A DNA stretch of 64,000 nt. Origin: a virus. The stretch lies in IMG/VR virus record IMGVR_UViG_3300040801_001812, positions 62,001 to 126,000 of that record; one strand, 5' to 3'. This document shows positions 48,193-57,100 of the stretch, one piece after another. The translations under genes and the position numbers were made by a program. Numbering within the stretch: position 1 is the stretch's first letter; each line of letters starts with the position of its first letter. The notes below the pieces were generated by a model. The model saw only the letters and a program-made list of their open reading frames with translations, made no database searches and was not told the DNA's origin.

Positions 48193-49596
48193 TTACACAG
48201 TGGTGTAAGTGATGCTTCCAGTGGCGTAGAAGTCACCGTTGATGGCCTTGACGCCGTACTGGCTCATCATGCCCTTACGGTTGAGCATGTCGTCCAGCAC
48301 GTAGGTCGGAGTGGTGTACAGGGGCACGTACGGAGCGAAGACGTATCCGGCTTCGAGGAAGCTCGAACCCTTCCAACCGACGAGGAAGGTGTCTGCGTCA
48401 AGGTACGGATCCTTGTAGATCGACCAGCGACCCTGGAGGGTACCGATGAAGACCACGCCGTTACCCGCGACAGCCTGCGGACGGAAGCCGTAGAGGCTCT
48501 CCACCACGTTGGCGACGTTGGTACCGCAGACCACGAAGTTACCAGTCCCCCGGCGAGTCGCACGGAAGATGAGGTTCGACGCCTCGATGAGAGCATCGAT
48601 GAAGGTCTGCTTGTGGTCGTTGTACGAGACCGCAGCAGGCGCGGGCTTGTTCCAGGTAACGGAACCGGCGCTCGCGATGGTGAACAGGTCGCTGATGACG
48701 CGACGGTCAACGTCCCAGCGGATCTTCTCGGAGAGAAGCGCAACCAGCTCGCTCTCAGCGTCCATACCGTGGACCGCCTTGAGGTTGGTGGCCGCTTCAA
48801 CCGACCAACGAGCACGCAGCTTGTGGGGGATCGCCCGCACAGGCACGCTCGACAGGTTGATGTCCACGATTGGGATGTTCGCGGAACCTTCCGAGTTGTA
48901 GTAGTACGACACGGTGATAGCAGTCGCGGCCAACTGGGCAGTGCCCAAGGTGAACGTGCTAATAGCGCCAGTGGCGTAGTTGATGGTCGGTGCAGTCACG
49001 GGGGCGGTGTTACCGGTGAAGATGAACCCACCAATACCGTTGTCCCGAGCTGTCCAAACAGCCTCGGTTCCGGTTACCTGACCAGACATCACAACGGTAC
49101 CCGGACGGGCACTGCCGTAATCCAACGTCGAGGCCGGAATCACGGTGTTACCACCAGCGTCAGCAGCCGTCACGAGAGTCTCGCCGGTGACCGCCTCAGA
49201 AGAATACTGGTCGTCAGCAAGGTGACCCTTACGGGCGCTGAACATGGTGTCACCAGCGGTGACGGTTCCCTTTGAGGAACCATAGACCGCGTCAAGATAG
49301 AACACCAGCGAGGTCGGGCCGGTCATCGGCTGGACCGAAACGATGTCCTTCGCGATCAGGTTGGGGAACACGGCGCGGACGATGGGGAAGACGAACTTCT
49401 CGAACGAGCCGATAGAGCTGATCTTGACGTCCTCTTCCATGTTCGCGATGTACCTAGATTCGTTTTCGAGCAGCACGGCGGTGAGTTCACGAGCACCTTT
49501 GTCCTGAATGGACTCAACCAAAGGACGCCACTTACCGGCGGCTAGCTGCTTGCCCATCTCTCCCATTGCCTGGGATTGAATTTCCTGAGCATTCAT
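48193..49596 (-). CDS. Major capsid protein, T4 gp23-like
   Basis: This is a 467-residue protein. The N-terminal helical arm (MNAQEIQSQAMGEMGKQLAAG) is likely cleaved by the prohead protease, though no site is assigned. The HK97-type core has FVFPIVRAVFPNLIAKDIVSVQPM, then TSLVFYLDAVYG, a central insertion, and the conserved C-terminal region with GRWSIYKDPYLDADTFLVGWKGSSFLEAG (in parts) and AGYVFAPYVPLYTTPTY. This is the gp23 pattern (T4 gp23 is 521 residues). It has the strongest Shine-Dalgarno sequence in the area (AAGGAGGAGG) and a terminator right after. Pentamer-vertex gp24 is not separately visible. Confidence 0.95.
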   Translation of the reverse strand: MNAQEIQSQAMGEMGKQLAAGKWRPLVESIQDKGARELTAVLLENESRYIANMEEDVKISSIGSFEKFVFPIVRAVFPNLIAKDIVSVQPMTGPTSLVFYLDAVYGSSKGTVTAGDTMFSARKGHLADDQYSSEAVTGETLVTAADAGGNTVIPASTLDYGSARPGTVVMSGQVTGTEAVWTARDNGIGGFIFTGNTAPVTAPTINYATGAISTFTLGTAQLAATAITVSYYYNSEGSANIPIVDINLSSVPVRAIPHKLRARWSVEAATNLKAVHGMDAESELVALLSEKIRWDVDRRVISDLFTIASAGSVTWNKPAPAAVSYNDHKQTFIDALIEASNLIFRATRRGTGNFVVCGTNVANVVESLYGFRPQAVAGNGVVFIGTLQGRWSIYKDPYLDADTFLVGWKGSSFLEAGYVFAPYVPLYTTPTYVLDDMLNRKGMMSQYGVKAINGDFYATGSITYTTV

Positions 49597-49609
49597 ATCA
49601 GCCTCCTCC

Positions 49610-50200
49610 TTAGTTCAGGCCAGTACGGTCAAGGGCACCCTCGGTGAGTTCCTTATACCGGGCCATAGTTGGGTCGATGCCGTCGTCGCCGTCCTCGTTG
49701 AGAATGGCAGTCACGTCATCGGCGTCTTCGTTGATATCGTACTCATCAGCCTCAGCGGCTTCGAGTTTGGCGAGATGCGACTCCATCAGCCTATCGGCCT
49801 TGTCGTCGCCACCGACGGCTTCAGCCAAGAGCTGGTAACGACCGACAGTCTCCTGAATGATGCCGAGAGCGGCCTCATACTTGAGCTGAAGGTCAGCAAC
49901 CTCGTCGGAATTCTCTTCCAACTCGGCCAGATATTGGATAACCTCGGTTGCCTCGGCGAGATCCTCTTCGAGAGCGTCGATGTGGTCAAGCAGGTCTTCC
50001 GGGGTGATTTCCACCTCGTCGTCGTCATACTCGTCCTCTTCGAGATCTTCCGGAGAGATCACCCCAGCTTCCAGGGCCATCTCCACGAGGTCGTCATCCG
50101 AGTACTGATCAAGCTCCTGACGCAGCTCTTCGGCCTCGTCAATCAGCTCTTCATCAGCCTCTTGAAGGCGATCTTTGATGAATTCGAGCCTGTTCTTCAT
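49610..50200 (-). CDS. Nested scaffold protein from an internal start
   Basis: The ATG at 50200 is in frame with the protease and preceded by AGGAGG with six bases between. It encodes 196 residues, the C-terminal scaffold part (MKNRLEFIKDRLQEADEEL at the start). Lambda gpC/Nu3 and many prohead protease genes are built this way, with scaffold made in excess over protease. The product is very acidic with coiled-coil character. Support is the ribosome site and gene architecture. Confidence 0.65.
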   Translation of the reverse strand: MKNRLEFIKDRLQEADEELIDEAEELRQELDQYSDDDLVEMALEAGVISPEDLEEDEYDDDEVEITPEDLLDHIDALEEDLAEATEVIQYLAELEENSDEVADLQLKYEAALGIIQETVGRYQLLAEAVGGDDKADRLMESHLAKLEAAEADEYDINEDADDVTAILNEDGDDGIDPTMARYKELTEGALDRTGLN

Positions 50201-51082
50201 GGGTTCCTCCTGTGTCATATTTTCAGATGTGGGCCACATAAGCATGGCCTCACGGCTTTCTTCAACCTTGCTCAGCAGGTCTGTGACAACTGGCCTGTAT
50301 GCAGGGTGTTCAGCAGCCAGACTTGTGAGTTCGTGACCAAGCTCCAGAACCTGAGAGTTAACCTCTTCCATCAGGTCCGGGGTCCGTTCGAGATCTTCAG
50401 AATGGGTCGCGTTATGCAAGTCGATGACGTGCTCTGCGATCTCGTTGAAGTCTCTGGTGCGGAACTCGTCGTCCTCGTAATCTCCGATTCCCAAGGCTTC
50501 CAGGTCGCTCATGAGCGCCTCGATCTCAGGATCGTCTTCGACGACGGTGACCTCAGCGTCTTCGACGCCTTCGGTCCTGCTCCCACCTTTAGATTCCCCC
50601 GAAGGACGGGGGAGCGCACCGGGGGTAGACGGTCGCGCTACAAAGTCAAATGTATTGAGTTTGAAGTCCTCCTGAACGCGTCCGTTCTGAACACTCCCAG
50701 ACCCACGGGAACTGATGCCAACCTGAACGCCTGATTCAAACAGGCTCTTCAAGATTTTGCCGTTGGGGGTGGGCAGAATTTCTGCGGCTCCGGTCATCAC
50801 GCCATCTTCCTGAAGTTCCAGGTTTGTGATCACGTGGCTGACTCGTTGAAGTTTCGTCTTACCGTCTGCTGGGTGGTCCAGTTCGCCGAACATGGCCTTG
50901 TTTTGCAGGGCCTCTACGACACGGGGTGCCTCCAGCTCTTTTTCCCAGATGCTGCGCGGGTAGACCCGCTTGTTCGCGTTCTCGGTGTCCGACCGCTGAA
51001 AAACTCCTTCAACGCGGAAGTTGCCATTCTCAGACTCTACGATCTGATATTCGAAAGGCATCACTTCGATCAAGTCGTTCAT
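49610..51082 (-). CDS. Prohead core protease fused to scaffold protein
   Basis: This is a 490-residue protein. The first 160 residues match the gp21/U9 prohead serine protease: NKRVYPRSIWEKEL, GELDHPADG (H70), GISSRGSGS (nucleophile S124 or S125) and FDFVARPSTPGA. This class matures the prohead by cleaving scaffold and capsid arms. From about residue 190 the sequence is acidic and helical like gp22 or Nu3 scaffolds, so protease and scaffold are one polypeptide. An internal ATG at 50200 with CAGGAGGAACCC before it would give a free scaffold. The gene precedes the capsid gene by 13 bases, the usual order. Confidence 0.9.
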   Translation of the reverse strand: MNDLIEVMPFEYQIVESENGNFRVEGVFQRSDTENANKRVYPRSIWEKELEAPRVVEALQNKAMFGELDHPADGKTKLQRVSHVITNLELQEDGVMTGAAEILPTPNGKILKSLFESGVQVGISSRGSGSVQNGRVQEDFKLNTFDFVARPSTPGALPRPSGESKGGSRTEGVEDAEVTVVEDDPEIEALMSDLEALGIGDYEDDEFRTRDFNEIAEHVIDLHNATHSEDLERTPDLMEEVNSQVLELGHELTSLAAEHPAYRPVVTDLLSKVEESREAMLMWPTSENMTQEEPMKNRLEFIKDRLQEADEELIDEAEELRQELDQYSDDDLVEMALEAGVISPEDLEEDEYDDDEVEITPEDLLDHIDALEEDLAEATEVIQYLAELEENSDEVADLQLKYEAALGIIQETVGRYQLLAEAVGGDDKADRLMESHLAKLEAAEADEYDINEDADDVTAILNEDGDDGIDPTMARYKELTEGALDRTGLN

Positions 51083-51091
51083 CAGTGGCTC

Positions 51092-51457
51092 CTAAAAATA
51101 GGTCGTTGACCATTCACCAGACTGCATAGCTGGCACGTCTACGCGGATTTCGGATCTTTGAGAATCAACCGGATGCTTGTACACGACCCAGTAGTAGCTA
51201 CCCAGGAGGTGTTCAAGGATCTTCCAGTCTTCCTCGTCGATATTCAGGGCCTCGCGAACGAGGGCAAAATCCCATTCGGTGGGATGTTCACAGATTTTGT
51301 ACCACTGAGCGCGTTCCGTGACGTCACCGTCAGGGTAGTGCGAGATGTGCAACTCCGTATTGCTCGTTGGGAGCATCGAGTTTTCCATGTCGAGATGGAA
51401 CCGGGTGATGGATTCACCCGGAACGATATCGGCCTGGATAGCTCTACGGCGCTGCAT
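51092..51457 (-). CDS. Small protein of the head module, unknown
   Basis: I recognise no family in this 121-residue protein. It has a beta-rich N-terminal half (ITRFHLDMENSMLP) and a mixed acidic/aromatic second half (LNIDEEDWKILEHLLGSYYW). It lies directly before the protease-scaffold gene, where head decoration or vertex proteins are often found. The ATG at 51457 has no strong ribosome site and lies 10 bases past the preceding stop. Function unknown. Confidence 0.65.
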   Translation of the reverse strand: MQRRRAIQADIVPGESITRFHLDMENSMLPTSNTELHISHYPDGDVTERAQWYKICEHPTEWDFALVREALNIDEEDWKILEHLLGSYYWVVYKHPVDSQRSEIRVDVPAMQSGEWSTTYF

Positions 51458-51467
51458 ACCCGACTAC

Positions 51468-51740
51468 TTACGGAACCAGCGCCCAGATGGCGTCGAAGTG
51501 GACCATCGATGCAACAAGATCCGTCACGAGGTTGGTGATATTGGTGTCGAAAGTGCTTTCGTCACCAGCGTTCACGACCTTTTCTGGATACAGGTTGCGG
51601 GTGTCGATGTCATGCAGGGTCTGAATCGCCGCCCAAATCTGCCAGTACGACAGTTGGAGAGCGCGTTCAGCCTGATCCGTACCTACCCTGAGATCAATCC
51701 CATCGGGCAGACTCTGGAGATCCATGTTCGGATATGCCAT
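51468..51740 (-). CDS. Small helical protein of the head module, unknown
   Basis: This 90-residue protein is acidic and mostly helical, with aromatic residues clustered in LSYWQIWAAIQTLHDI and a beta end (HFDAIWALVP). AGGAGG precedes the ATG. It is the first gene after a 108-base gap carrying a short hairpin. No family is recognised. A scaffold-binding or vertex role is a guess from location. Confidence 0.65.
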   Translation of the reverse strand: MAYPNMDLQSLPDGIDLRVGTDQAERALQLSYWQIWAAIQTLHDIDTRNLYPEKVVNAGDESTFDTNITNLVTDLVASMVHFDAIWALVP

Positions 51741-51767
51741 TCTGTTACCTCCTGTGGTTTAATGAGT

Positions 51768-51780
51768 GGTGTGAAACACC
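51768..51780. other. Short hairpin in the 108-base gap before 51740
   Basis: GGTGT and ACACC flank a three-base loop, with partly complementary GAGTG and CACTC outside. No T-run follows. The rest of the gap (51781-51848) shows only an AT-rich AAATTATTGAG stretch on the minus strand. Confidence 0.4.
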
Positions 51781-51848
51781 AGTTCCCTAATCACTCAATA
51801 ATTTGGTTGGAGGTACAAGCAACCCGAATCGTGCCTGCTTTTTCAAGG

Positions 51849-52247
51849 TTATCGTTTTAGGGCTTGTTGTATATCCCCGTATAGGTCGGAAGGCATGGTA
51901 GCAACTTCGATTCTAGCGTCTTCGGTGAGACGCGAATTCAATACCTTCCCGCCCTTGATCAGGGGGATCAGATCGTCCACGCAGATCTCCCATTCATGGA
52001 TGACCACACCCTTCGGAGGTTCGTCCTCTTCCCAGATGCGTTCCTGCGCGTACCAGTCTGTTAGAGCCGCTCTTTGGGAGAAGAAAGCCCTCTCGGCGAG
52101 ATTGTCGGAAGGGTCTACCTTCCAGGCATACAGCTTCACTTTACGGTGCTTGCGTCGTATGATGCCCTCGATCAACTTTTGGCGGATCTTAGGGTCCGCA
52201 TCAAGCTCACTGAGCTTGAGGACTTGCCGTTGCCTACGTAGGCTCAT
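51849..52247 (-). CDS. Charged protein, head module, unknown
   Basis: This 132-residue protein has a basic N-terminal half (RRQRQVLKLSELD, RRKHRKVKLYAWK) followed by an acidic beta-rich part (EEDEPPKGVVIHEWEICVDDL). The ATG at 52247 overlaps the preceding stop as TAATG. No family is recognised. Its conserved place after the large basic proteins suggests a virion component. Confidence 0.6.
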   Translation of the reverse strand: MSLRRQRQVLKLSELDADPKIRQKLIEGIIRRKHRKVKLYAWKVDPSDNLAERAFFSQRAALTDWYAQERIWEEDEPPKGVVIHEWEICVDDLIPLIKGGKVLNSRLTEDARIEVATMPSDLYGDIQQALKR

Positions 52248-52972
52248 TAGTAGACCTTCCCACCTCTGAATTTTACGCTACGGCCATACCGCTGTCTATG
52301 CCACGCCTTGTTCGCCTTGTTCTGGGTGTAATGGGAATAGCGTACCCCCGCCTTCTTCACTCCCGCCCCTATCTTCTCGTAACCACCAAGATGACGAAGA
52401 GATTTGAACATCAACCCCATAGCGGCCATGGCAACCGGGGCATAGATAACCCACTCGAAGGGGATCTTATCGATCACACGACCTACAGGAGCAAATACCC
52501 TCTTCCAGAACAACCGGAGTTTTGTTCTACTCGGTCTCTCGGGCATCTTCTGTGCTTCGTATGCGGCCTTGGACCAGTCGATTTTCGCCAACACGGCTTC
52601 AACGGTCTTGTCGTCTGGCTCGTCCAGCCCCCGATCCTTGGCGATCCGCTTCATAATCGACTTCATATACGGGTTAATAGCTTGCGTCACATGAGCGTTA
52701 AATACTGACGAGGTAGTGACCGGAGCCATGTACCGAGGGTGGTGGGGGTCGAGGGTTGCTGGGTCTGGCTTATCCAAGTGGATAACCTTCGCTGCTTCGC
52801 TGAGCAGCCCACGATAATCACCCTCTTGAATCCTATCCACAAGGTTATCAAGACCGCGCACGACGTCCAGGGCCTCATCCTCCGTAACGTCTAGTCTCCG
52901 GGAGAGCACCATAGCGAGGTTGTCCACTCCAGCAGCAACCTGACGGATCGCCTGTTCCTGTTCCGGGTGCAT
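52247..52972 (-). CDS. Head-module protein with one possible membrane segment
   Basis: This is a 241-residue protein. Residues 1-80 are acidic helices, and 90-160 are mixed with many Lys. A hydrophobic helix (about 173-192, VIYAPVAMAAMGLMF) is followed by a very basic tail (QNKANKAWHRQRYGRSVKF). The layout is compatible with a membrane-contacting protein ejected with DNA, but no family is recognised. TAATG junctions link it to both neighbours. Confidence 0.6.
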   Translation of the reverse strand: MHPEQEQAIRQVAAGVDNLAMVLSRRLDVTEDEALDVVRGLDNLVDRIQEGDYRGLLSEAAKVIHLDKPDPATLDPHHPRYMAPVTTSSVFNAHVTQAINPYMKSIMKRIAKDRGLDEPDDKTVEAVLAKIDWSKAAYEAQKMPERPSRTKLRLFWKRVFAPVGRVIDKIPFEWVIYAPVAMAAMGLMFKSLRHLGGYEKIGAGVKKAGVRYSHYTQNKANKAWHRQRYGRSVKFRGGKVY

Positions 52973-54468
52973 TAGTACGCCCCATAAGAAGACGGCATCC
53001 CATCCAAGTACCAGTCGTTGATCTCACGGCTGATATCCGGCAGGAGGCGGGCAACAAAATCATCGTAATACCGCTGGTTGAACGCTGGAGGTTGCCCATC
53101 CTTCTTGATCGTGAAATTGCCCATGACGGCAGCGTTGAATTTAGCTGACTGCTGAACACTAGGCTTGTTCAGCGTGATCTTGATAGGGACATCAGCCTGC
53201 GGGTTGACTTTAATCGTGTAGATCCGTTTCAAATCCACCACGTCCCCGGTTGCTTCAGCATGGAGGCTATGGAGCTTCTCTAGGATCCGGCGTTCCTGTT
53301 CGGCTTTCGACGCAGGCACCTTGTTCTTCGACCGGAGGTGCATACTCGATGCCCCAAACTCCATAGCGTTCACAACAGGGTTGATCTCGATCTTACGGAG
53401 CGTACGCCCCGCCCAGTTCTTGGACCTACCTACCTTGGACGTCTTGACGCTGTCTACAACCATGGAAACCACAGCCGAGAGCATCTGGCGGACAACCCAA
53501 CGGCCCGCTGACTCTGCGGCCACGGCTACCTCGTCCTTTACGATCTCCTTCAAACGAGGGATCATGACTTGATTGACCCAGGTTTTGACGCCCGCCTTAC
53601 CACTACGCTCGTGTCTGCGTAGAAGTTCTCGGCTAGTAGCAGGTTGACCCAGCCAGTCCTCGATCTCCTTCGCCTCCTTGGAGTGTTGGGAGATCTCCAT
53701 CTTGCCCGTTACAACAGGCATCACATCCCGCTTAAGTGCGATAGAAGTCTCTTTCAGCACGTCAGTAGCAATCCGATCCTGGCGAGGTGTAAACCGTGGT
53801 TTAGGCTTACGGGGTCCACGTTTTCGAGGCTTCGGTTTCCGGCTATGTGTTGGATACCACTCGACTATAGAATCACGAACTTTTTCATCTTTGCCCTCCA
53901 AATTGAGCGACCGGCTGAGGTGCTTAGTTGCCCCCGGAGGAGCAACAAAGTACATCCCCATTCGGCCCGACGTGTACAGCTTGTTCTTGATGAACAGCGG
54001 TGAGAAGAACTGGCGCAAGAACCCTAGAAATACCTTCCTCTTGAACCGAGCTGACGGTACATCATTGGCAGGAAAAATGAGGGCCATATTATCGACCTTC
54101 GCGATCTGCTTCGCAAGAGCCGGGAAGTCTGTCCGGAAGTAGTTACGGTTCTTGATATGGCGTGGGTGAACCGAGACCTCGCCGATAACCGCAGCTTTGT
54201 TCACATCAATACCGTGCATTTGAAGCTCATGAATTGATGGAAGTTCGATCATCCGGTAGGTTACGTTCTGCTGGATATCCAGAAGTGTATGGGACTTCTT
54301 GGGGTAAAACGCGTGTTGGAAAATGGGCACCTCTACCCGCACCCGCTTCGAGGGGTGGAGTTCGTAACCACGCAGCGTCAGATCCATACCGTTAGTCCAC
54401 TCGATATACGGGGCATTGGGGAACCCGGTGTGTGCTGATGCTCGTTTGTGAAGCGCCGTACGCGACAT
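52972..54468 (-). CDS. Large basic head-module protein, unknown
   Basis: This is a 498-residue protein. It is rich in Arg, Lys and Pro (SRKPKPRKRGPRKPKPRF near residue 210) around two ordered regions: MDLTLRGYELHPSKRVRVEV at the N-terminus, and a helical region (residues 230-360) with VAVAAESAGRWVVRQMLSAV. No enzyme motif is seen. The KPKPRKRGPRK segment looks like a DNA-binding tail. It is joined to the next gene by TAATG. The role is probably packaging, head-DNA contact or ejection. Confidence 0.6.
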   Translation of the reverse strand: MSRTALHKRASAHTGFPNAPYIEWTNGMDLTLRGYELHPSKRVRVEVPIFQHAFYPKKSHTLLDIQQNVTYRMIELPSIHELQMHGIDVNKAAVIGEVSVHPRHIKNRNYFRTDFPALAKQIAKVDNMALIFPANDVPSARFKRKVFLGFLRQFFSPLFIKNKLYTSGRMGMYFVAPPGATKHLSRSLNLEGKDEKVRDSIVEWYPTHSRKPKPRKRGPRKPKPRFTPRQDRIATDVLKETSIALKRDVMPVVTGKMEISQHSKEAKEIEDWLGQPATSRELLRRHERSGKAGVKTWVNQVMIPRLKEIVKDEVAVAAESAGRWVVRQMLSAVVSMVVDSVKTSKVGRSKNWAGRTLRKIEINPVVNAMEFGASSMHLRSKNKVPASKAEQERRILEKLHSLHAEATGDVVDLKRIYTIKVNPQADVPIKITLNKPSVQQSAKFNAAVMGNFTIKKDGQPPAFNQRYYDDFVARLLPDISREINDWYLDGMPSSYGAY

Positions 54469-54469
54469 A

Positions 54470-56725
54470 TTACCTCCGCAAGAACGAAACGTCCCAGGAC
54501 TGCACGCCCGCCTTAGCAGACTTGTAACGCTCCGACCAGGACTTGTGGCGAACCTTTGGGTAGGGCTTGTTCGTCGTCATGGGGGCAGTACGTGTGTGCA
54601 TCACTGCCCGATCCGGAGAAGGCAACTGGCCTCGGGGATCAGTGTCGTAACCCCGCATGATCCTGTCATGCCGACGCACATTTGCCATCTTCTGGGACGC
54701 GCCGAACTTCGTATCTGCTGTTGCTTCCAGCCCTGGGCGCATGTGGGATGGGATCTTGGGTGCTACACGCTTTACCTTCTTAGGAAGCGGGTTCTGTAGC
54801 CAGCCGAAGAAAAGCCCGTCTAAGACCGAGTGATTAAAGAAGTGCGTCTTAATCGTTTTGATTAGCGTGTTTGTGGCCTCTGGATACGGGTTCAACTTCA
54901 TGACAACAAGGGGGACGATCCAGTCTCGGATCACGGCGATGATCGTGTGATACCGCCCGTAACGCTGCCCGTATTGATGATAGCGTTGGATCTGCTTCAA
55001 CCCAGCCTGTTCTGACATCCGCATGGTTTCGAAATCAGAACGGGTCAGGGGGTGCACGGTAACTTCTTTGAGGAACTGAGTTACCTTCTGATCCCCAATC
55101 TTGTGCGTTCGCACAGTGTTTTGAAAGACCTTGTTCTGGATCGTGTTGTGCACCTTAGCTATAGAATCCAGCCGCTTGGGGTCGTGGCGCATCTGCTCGA
55201 TGTGGCTTTTGGTAATCAAGCCGGTAGCCAATAGGCGACGACGGTTCTCTTCCATCTCACGGTCAAACGCGAGGATGCTATCCTGGTGCTTTTCAGCCGC
55301 CTTGAGGTGCCCCTCTAGGTACGACCGCATGGCTTCCAAGTCTGAAGTGTTGTTAGAGGCATCCAATTCTTTGGCGTACTCTAAGGCACGGGCGATACTC
55401 GTGTACCGGTGCTCCCCCTTGAACATGAGCTTTTTGCTCTCTGGGGATAGCCCGGTCAACCAGTTGGCGAACTGGGTGTAGTTACGGCTTTTCCCGGTCT
55501 GAGAGAATCCAGATTCATGACCCGTACGGGTCTGCCCCTTACCGCTGCCCTTACTCTGTTTCGCGGCTCCCTTAGCAGCCCTCTTAGCTGCCTTCTTCGC
55601 GGCTTTCTTAGCTGCCTTCTTCGCGGCTTTCTTAGCTGCTGCATTTTCCTGTTCCGCAGCCACATCTGCCTTGGTCTTCACAGGCTCAGGCTGGGCATCG
55701 GGACCGGATCCATACTCAGGGGAGTCTCCCATGTAAGCGTCAAAGTCGTCCTGTGATGGCAGGTTATCATCTACGCCATCAGCCGACCAGCCCGTTGGAG
55801 CTGCTGCGCTCTTCTTCCCATTCTTGCCCTTAGGCTTTGTGTCGGGAGGCGTAGAATCGTCGCTGTCGGTCTTTGGACCCTGCTCGTCGTTTGCTCCAGG
55901 GGTGCCGAAAAGCGGATCGAGGATCTCATCCGTGTTCGTAGTCCCGCCACTAGCCTGATCCAACATGGCTTTGTGGTCTAAGTGGTCCTGGGCAGTCGGG
56001 AACCGCGTGAGCATTCGTTCATGGATAACGCGGTACAGGGCTTCAGTTGCTTGGTCAAAACGCTGCCTTCCTCCTCCGACAAATTTCAGGTTTAACCCCT
56101 TGTTACTTCCGGAGTAGTCTTGCATGTCAGCCAGAAGATTATCCACCCGGTGCTTGAAGGCTTCTTTACTACGGCGGTCGTACTTCGGGCGACCCGTTTT
56201 TTGATTTTCTCCGGAGGGTTCTGGGGTAGGAAGGACGCCCAAGTCCGCGAGCGTATCAACCATACTCATAACTTGGTCCTTACCCATGGCCGTGAGACCA
56301 CCACCGTCACCCAGAAGTCCTTCTCCGGGATCGGCGATAGTTGAAACAGCCGCTGCTAGAAGGGCAGCATCATCGCTGAGCTTAGGACCGCCCGCTTCCT
56401 CTACGAGGCTTACGATTTCTTGGAATCGAGACCCCCCTTTTTTGCCCTCTGTGAGGGCCTCTACGCGGGGGGTCCGTTCTGGTGTAATCAGACTTCGCTG
56501 AGGGTTCATGTTGCCTCGGGCGATGTTGTTCGTGTACTTCTTGCACTTACGGTAGTTGAAACCCACGAACGGGCACATCGCGCCGTCCAGAGCACAGAAC
56601 TCCCCCTGCTCCTGGTCCAGGAAAGGGCAACGGCGGGAAGCGTCTGTGGCGGGCAGGGAAACACCGGGACCGCCTTGGTCCCCGTAGAACATGCCCAGGT
56701 CTGGAAAACGGCTGTCTCTTGGCAT
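54470..56725 (-). CDS. Large head-module protein with histone H1-like Lys/Ala repeat and Cys cluster
   Basis: This is a 751-residue protein. Four cysteines (C33, C44, C51, C61) in an RRCPFLDQ...CALDGAMCPF...KCKKY context could bind zinc or an iron-sulfur cluster. Residues 80-190 are helical and 250-360 low-complexity acidic and disordered. Residues about 362-388 are repeated K-K-A-A blocks, like the histone H1 and AlgP C-terminal tails that neutralise DNA. The C-terminal 350 residues are helical and basic, with an aromatic segment (IIAVIRDWIVPLVVMKL). A DNA-condensing virion protein is the simplest reading. No family is recognised for the rest. Confidence 0.65.
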   Translation of the reverse strand: MPRDSRFPDLGMFYGDQGGPGVSLPATDASRRCPFLDQEQGEFCALDGAMCPFVGFNYRKCKKYTNNIARGNMNPQRSLITPERTPRVEALTEGKKGGSRFQEIVSLVEEAGGPKLSDDAALLAAAVSTIADPGEGLLGDGGGLTAMGKDQVMSMVDTLADLGVLPTPEPSGENQKTGRPKYDRRSKEAFKHRVDNLLADMQDYSGSNKGLNLKFVGGGRQRFDQATEALYRVIHERMLTRFPTAQDHLDHKAMLDQASGGTTNTDEILDPLFGTPGANDEQGPKTDSDDSTPPDTKPKGKNGKKSAAAPTGWSADGVDDNLPSQDDFDAYMGDSPEYGSGPDAQPEPVKTKADVAAEQENAAAKKAAKKAAKKAAKKAAKRAAKGAAKQSKGSGKGQTRTGHESGFSQTGKSRNYTQFANWLTGLSPESKKLMFKGEHRYTSIARALEYAKELDASNNTSDLEAMRSYLEGHLKAAEKHQDSILAFDREMEENRRRLLATGLITKSHIEQMRHDPKRLDSIAKVHNTIQNKVFQNTVRTHKIGDQKVTQFLKEVTVHPLTRSDFETMRMSEQAGLKQIQRYHQYGQRYGRYHTIIAVIRDWIVPLVVMKLNPYPEATNTLIKTIKTHFFNHSVLDGLFFGWLQNPLPKKVKRVAPKIPSHMRPGLEATADTKFGASQKMANVRRHDRIMRGYDTDPRGQLPSPDRAVMHTRTAPMTTNKPYPKVRHKSWSERYKSAKAGVQSWDVSFLRR
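55564..55640 (-). repeat. Lys/Ala tandem repeat in the 54470-56725 gene
   Basis: Two perfect 24-base units (55591-55614 and 55615-55638) are flanked by degenerate copies. They encode KKAAKKAA blocks. The exact identity of two copies suggests recent expansion. Confidence 0.85.
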
Positions 56726-56728
56726 TGG

Positions 56729-57097
56729 CTACGCTCCTGCGATCAGATCGTATACAGCGGGGTCTGTTCCTGATGTCTCCGTAATAACGAGGTCCGTTAC
56801 TAGGGTATTCAAGAGGATAAGCATCCCCGATGTAGACATCGGGAACACCGCAGCGTCGGAACTGTCATCTGTGACTTCGACCGAGACTGCCCCTGAAGAC
56901 AAAGAAAATAGGATCGCTGTTGCCTTGTTAGAGGGCAGGTCGTTGAAGTGAACCTCATGCGCTTCTCCCGCAGGAACGGAAGAGCGCAAGCGGCTCATCA
57001 TCATGTCCACATCCAGAGAAGGCGCGATACGCACCAACTCCTTCCGATCTACCTCGGTGGAGTGGTAGACCGACCCATCGAATGATAGGGTCGGCAT
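56729..57097 (-). CDS. Small beta-rich head-module protein, unknown
   Basis: This 122-residue protein is beta-rich with Ser/Thr and hydrophobic strands (ATAILFSLSSGAVSVEVTDD), no charge clusters and no cysteines. TTGGAG precedes the ATG. A capsid-decoration (Soc/Hoc/gpD-like) or head-fibre role is possible for a small beta protein in a head operon, but nothing identifies it. Confidence 0.65.
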   Translation of the reverse strand: MPTLSFDGSVYHSTEVDRKELVRIAPSLDVDMMMSRLRSSVPAGEAHEVHFNDLPSNKATAILFSLSSGAVSVEVTDDSSDAAVFPMSTSGMLILLNTLVTDLVITETSGTDPAVYDLIAGA

Positions 57098-57100
57098 GAC

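Noticed and set aside
47803-49275. 490-codon open frame on the plus strand over the capsid gene
   Set aside because: It is antisense to the unmistakable gp23-like capsid gene and its neighbour and spans a terminator. Its composition is that of a reversed coding strand. No ribosome site is present.
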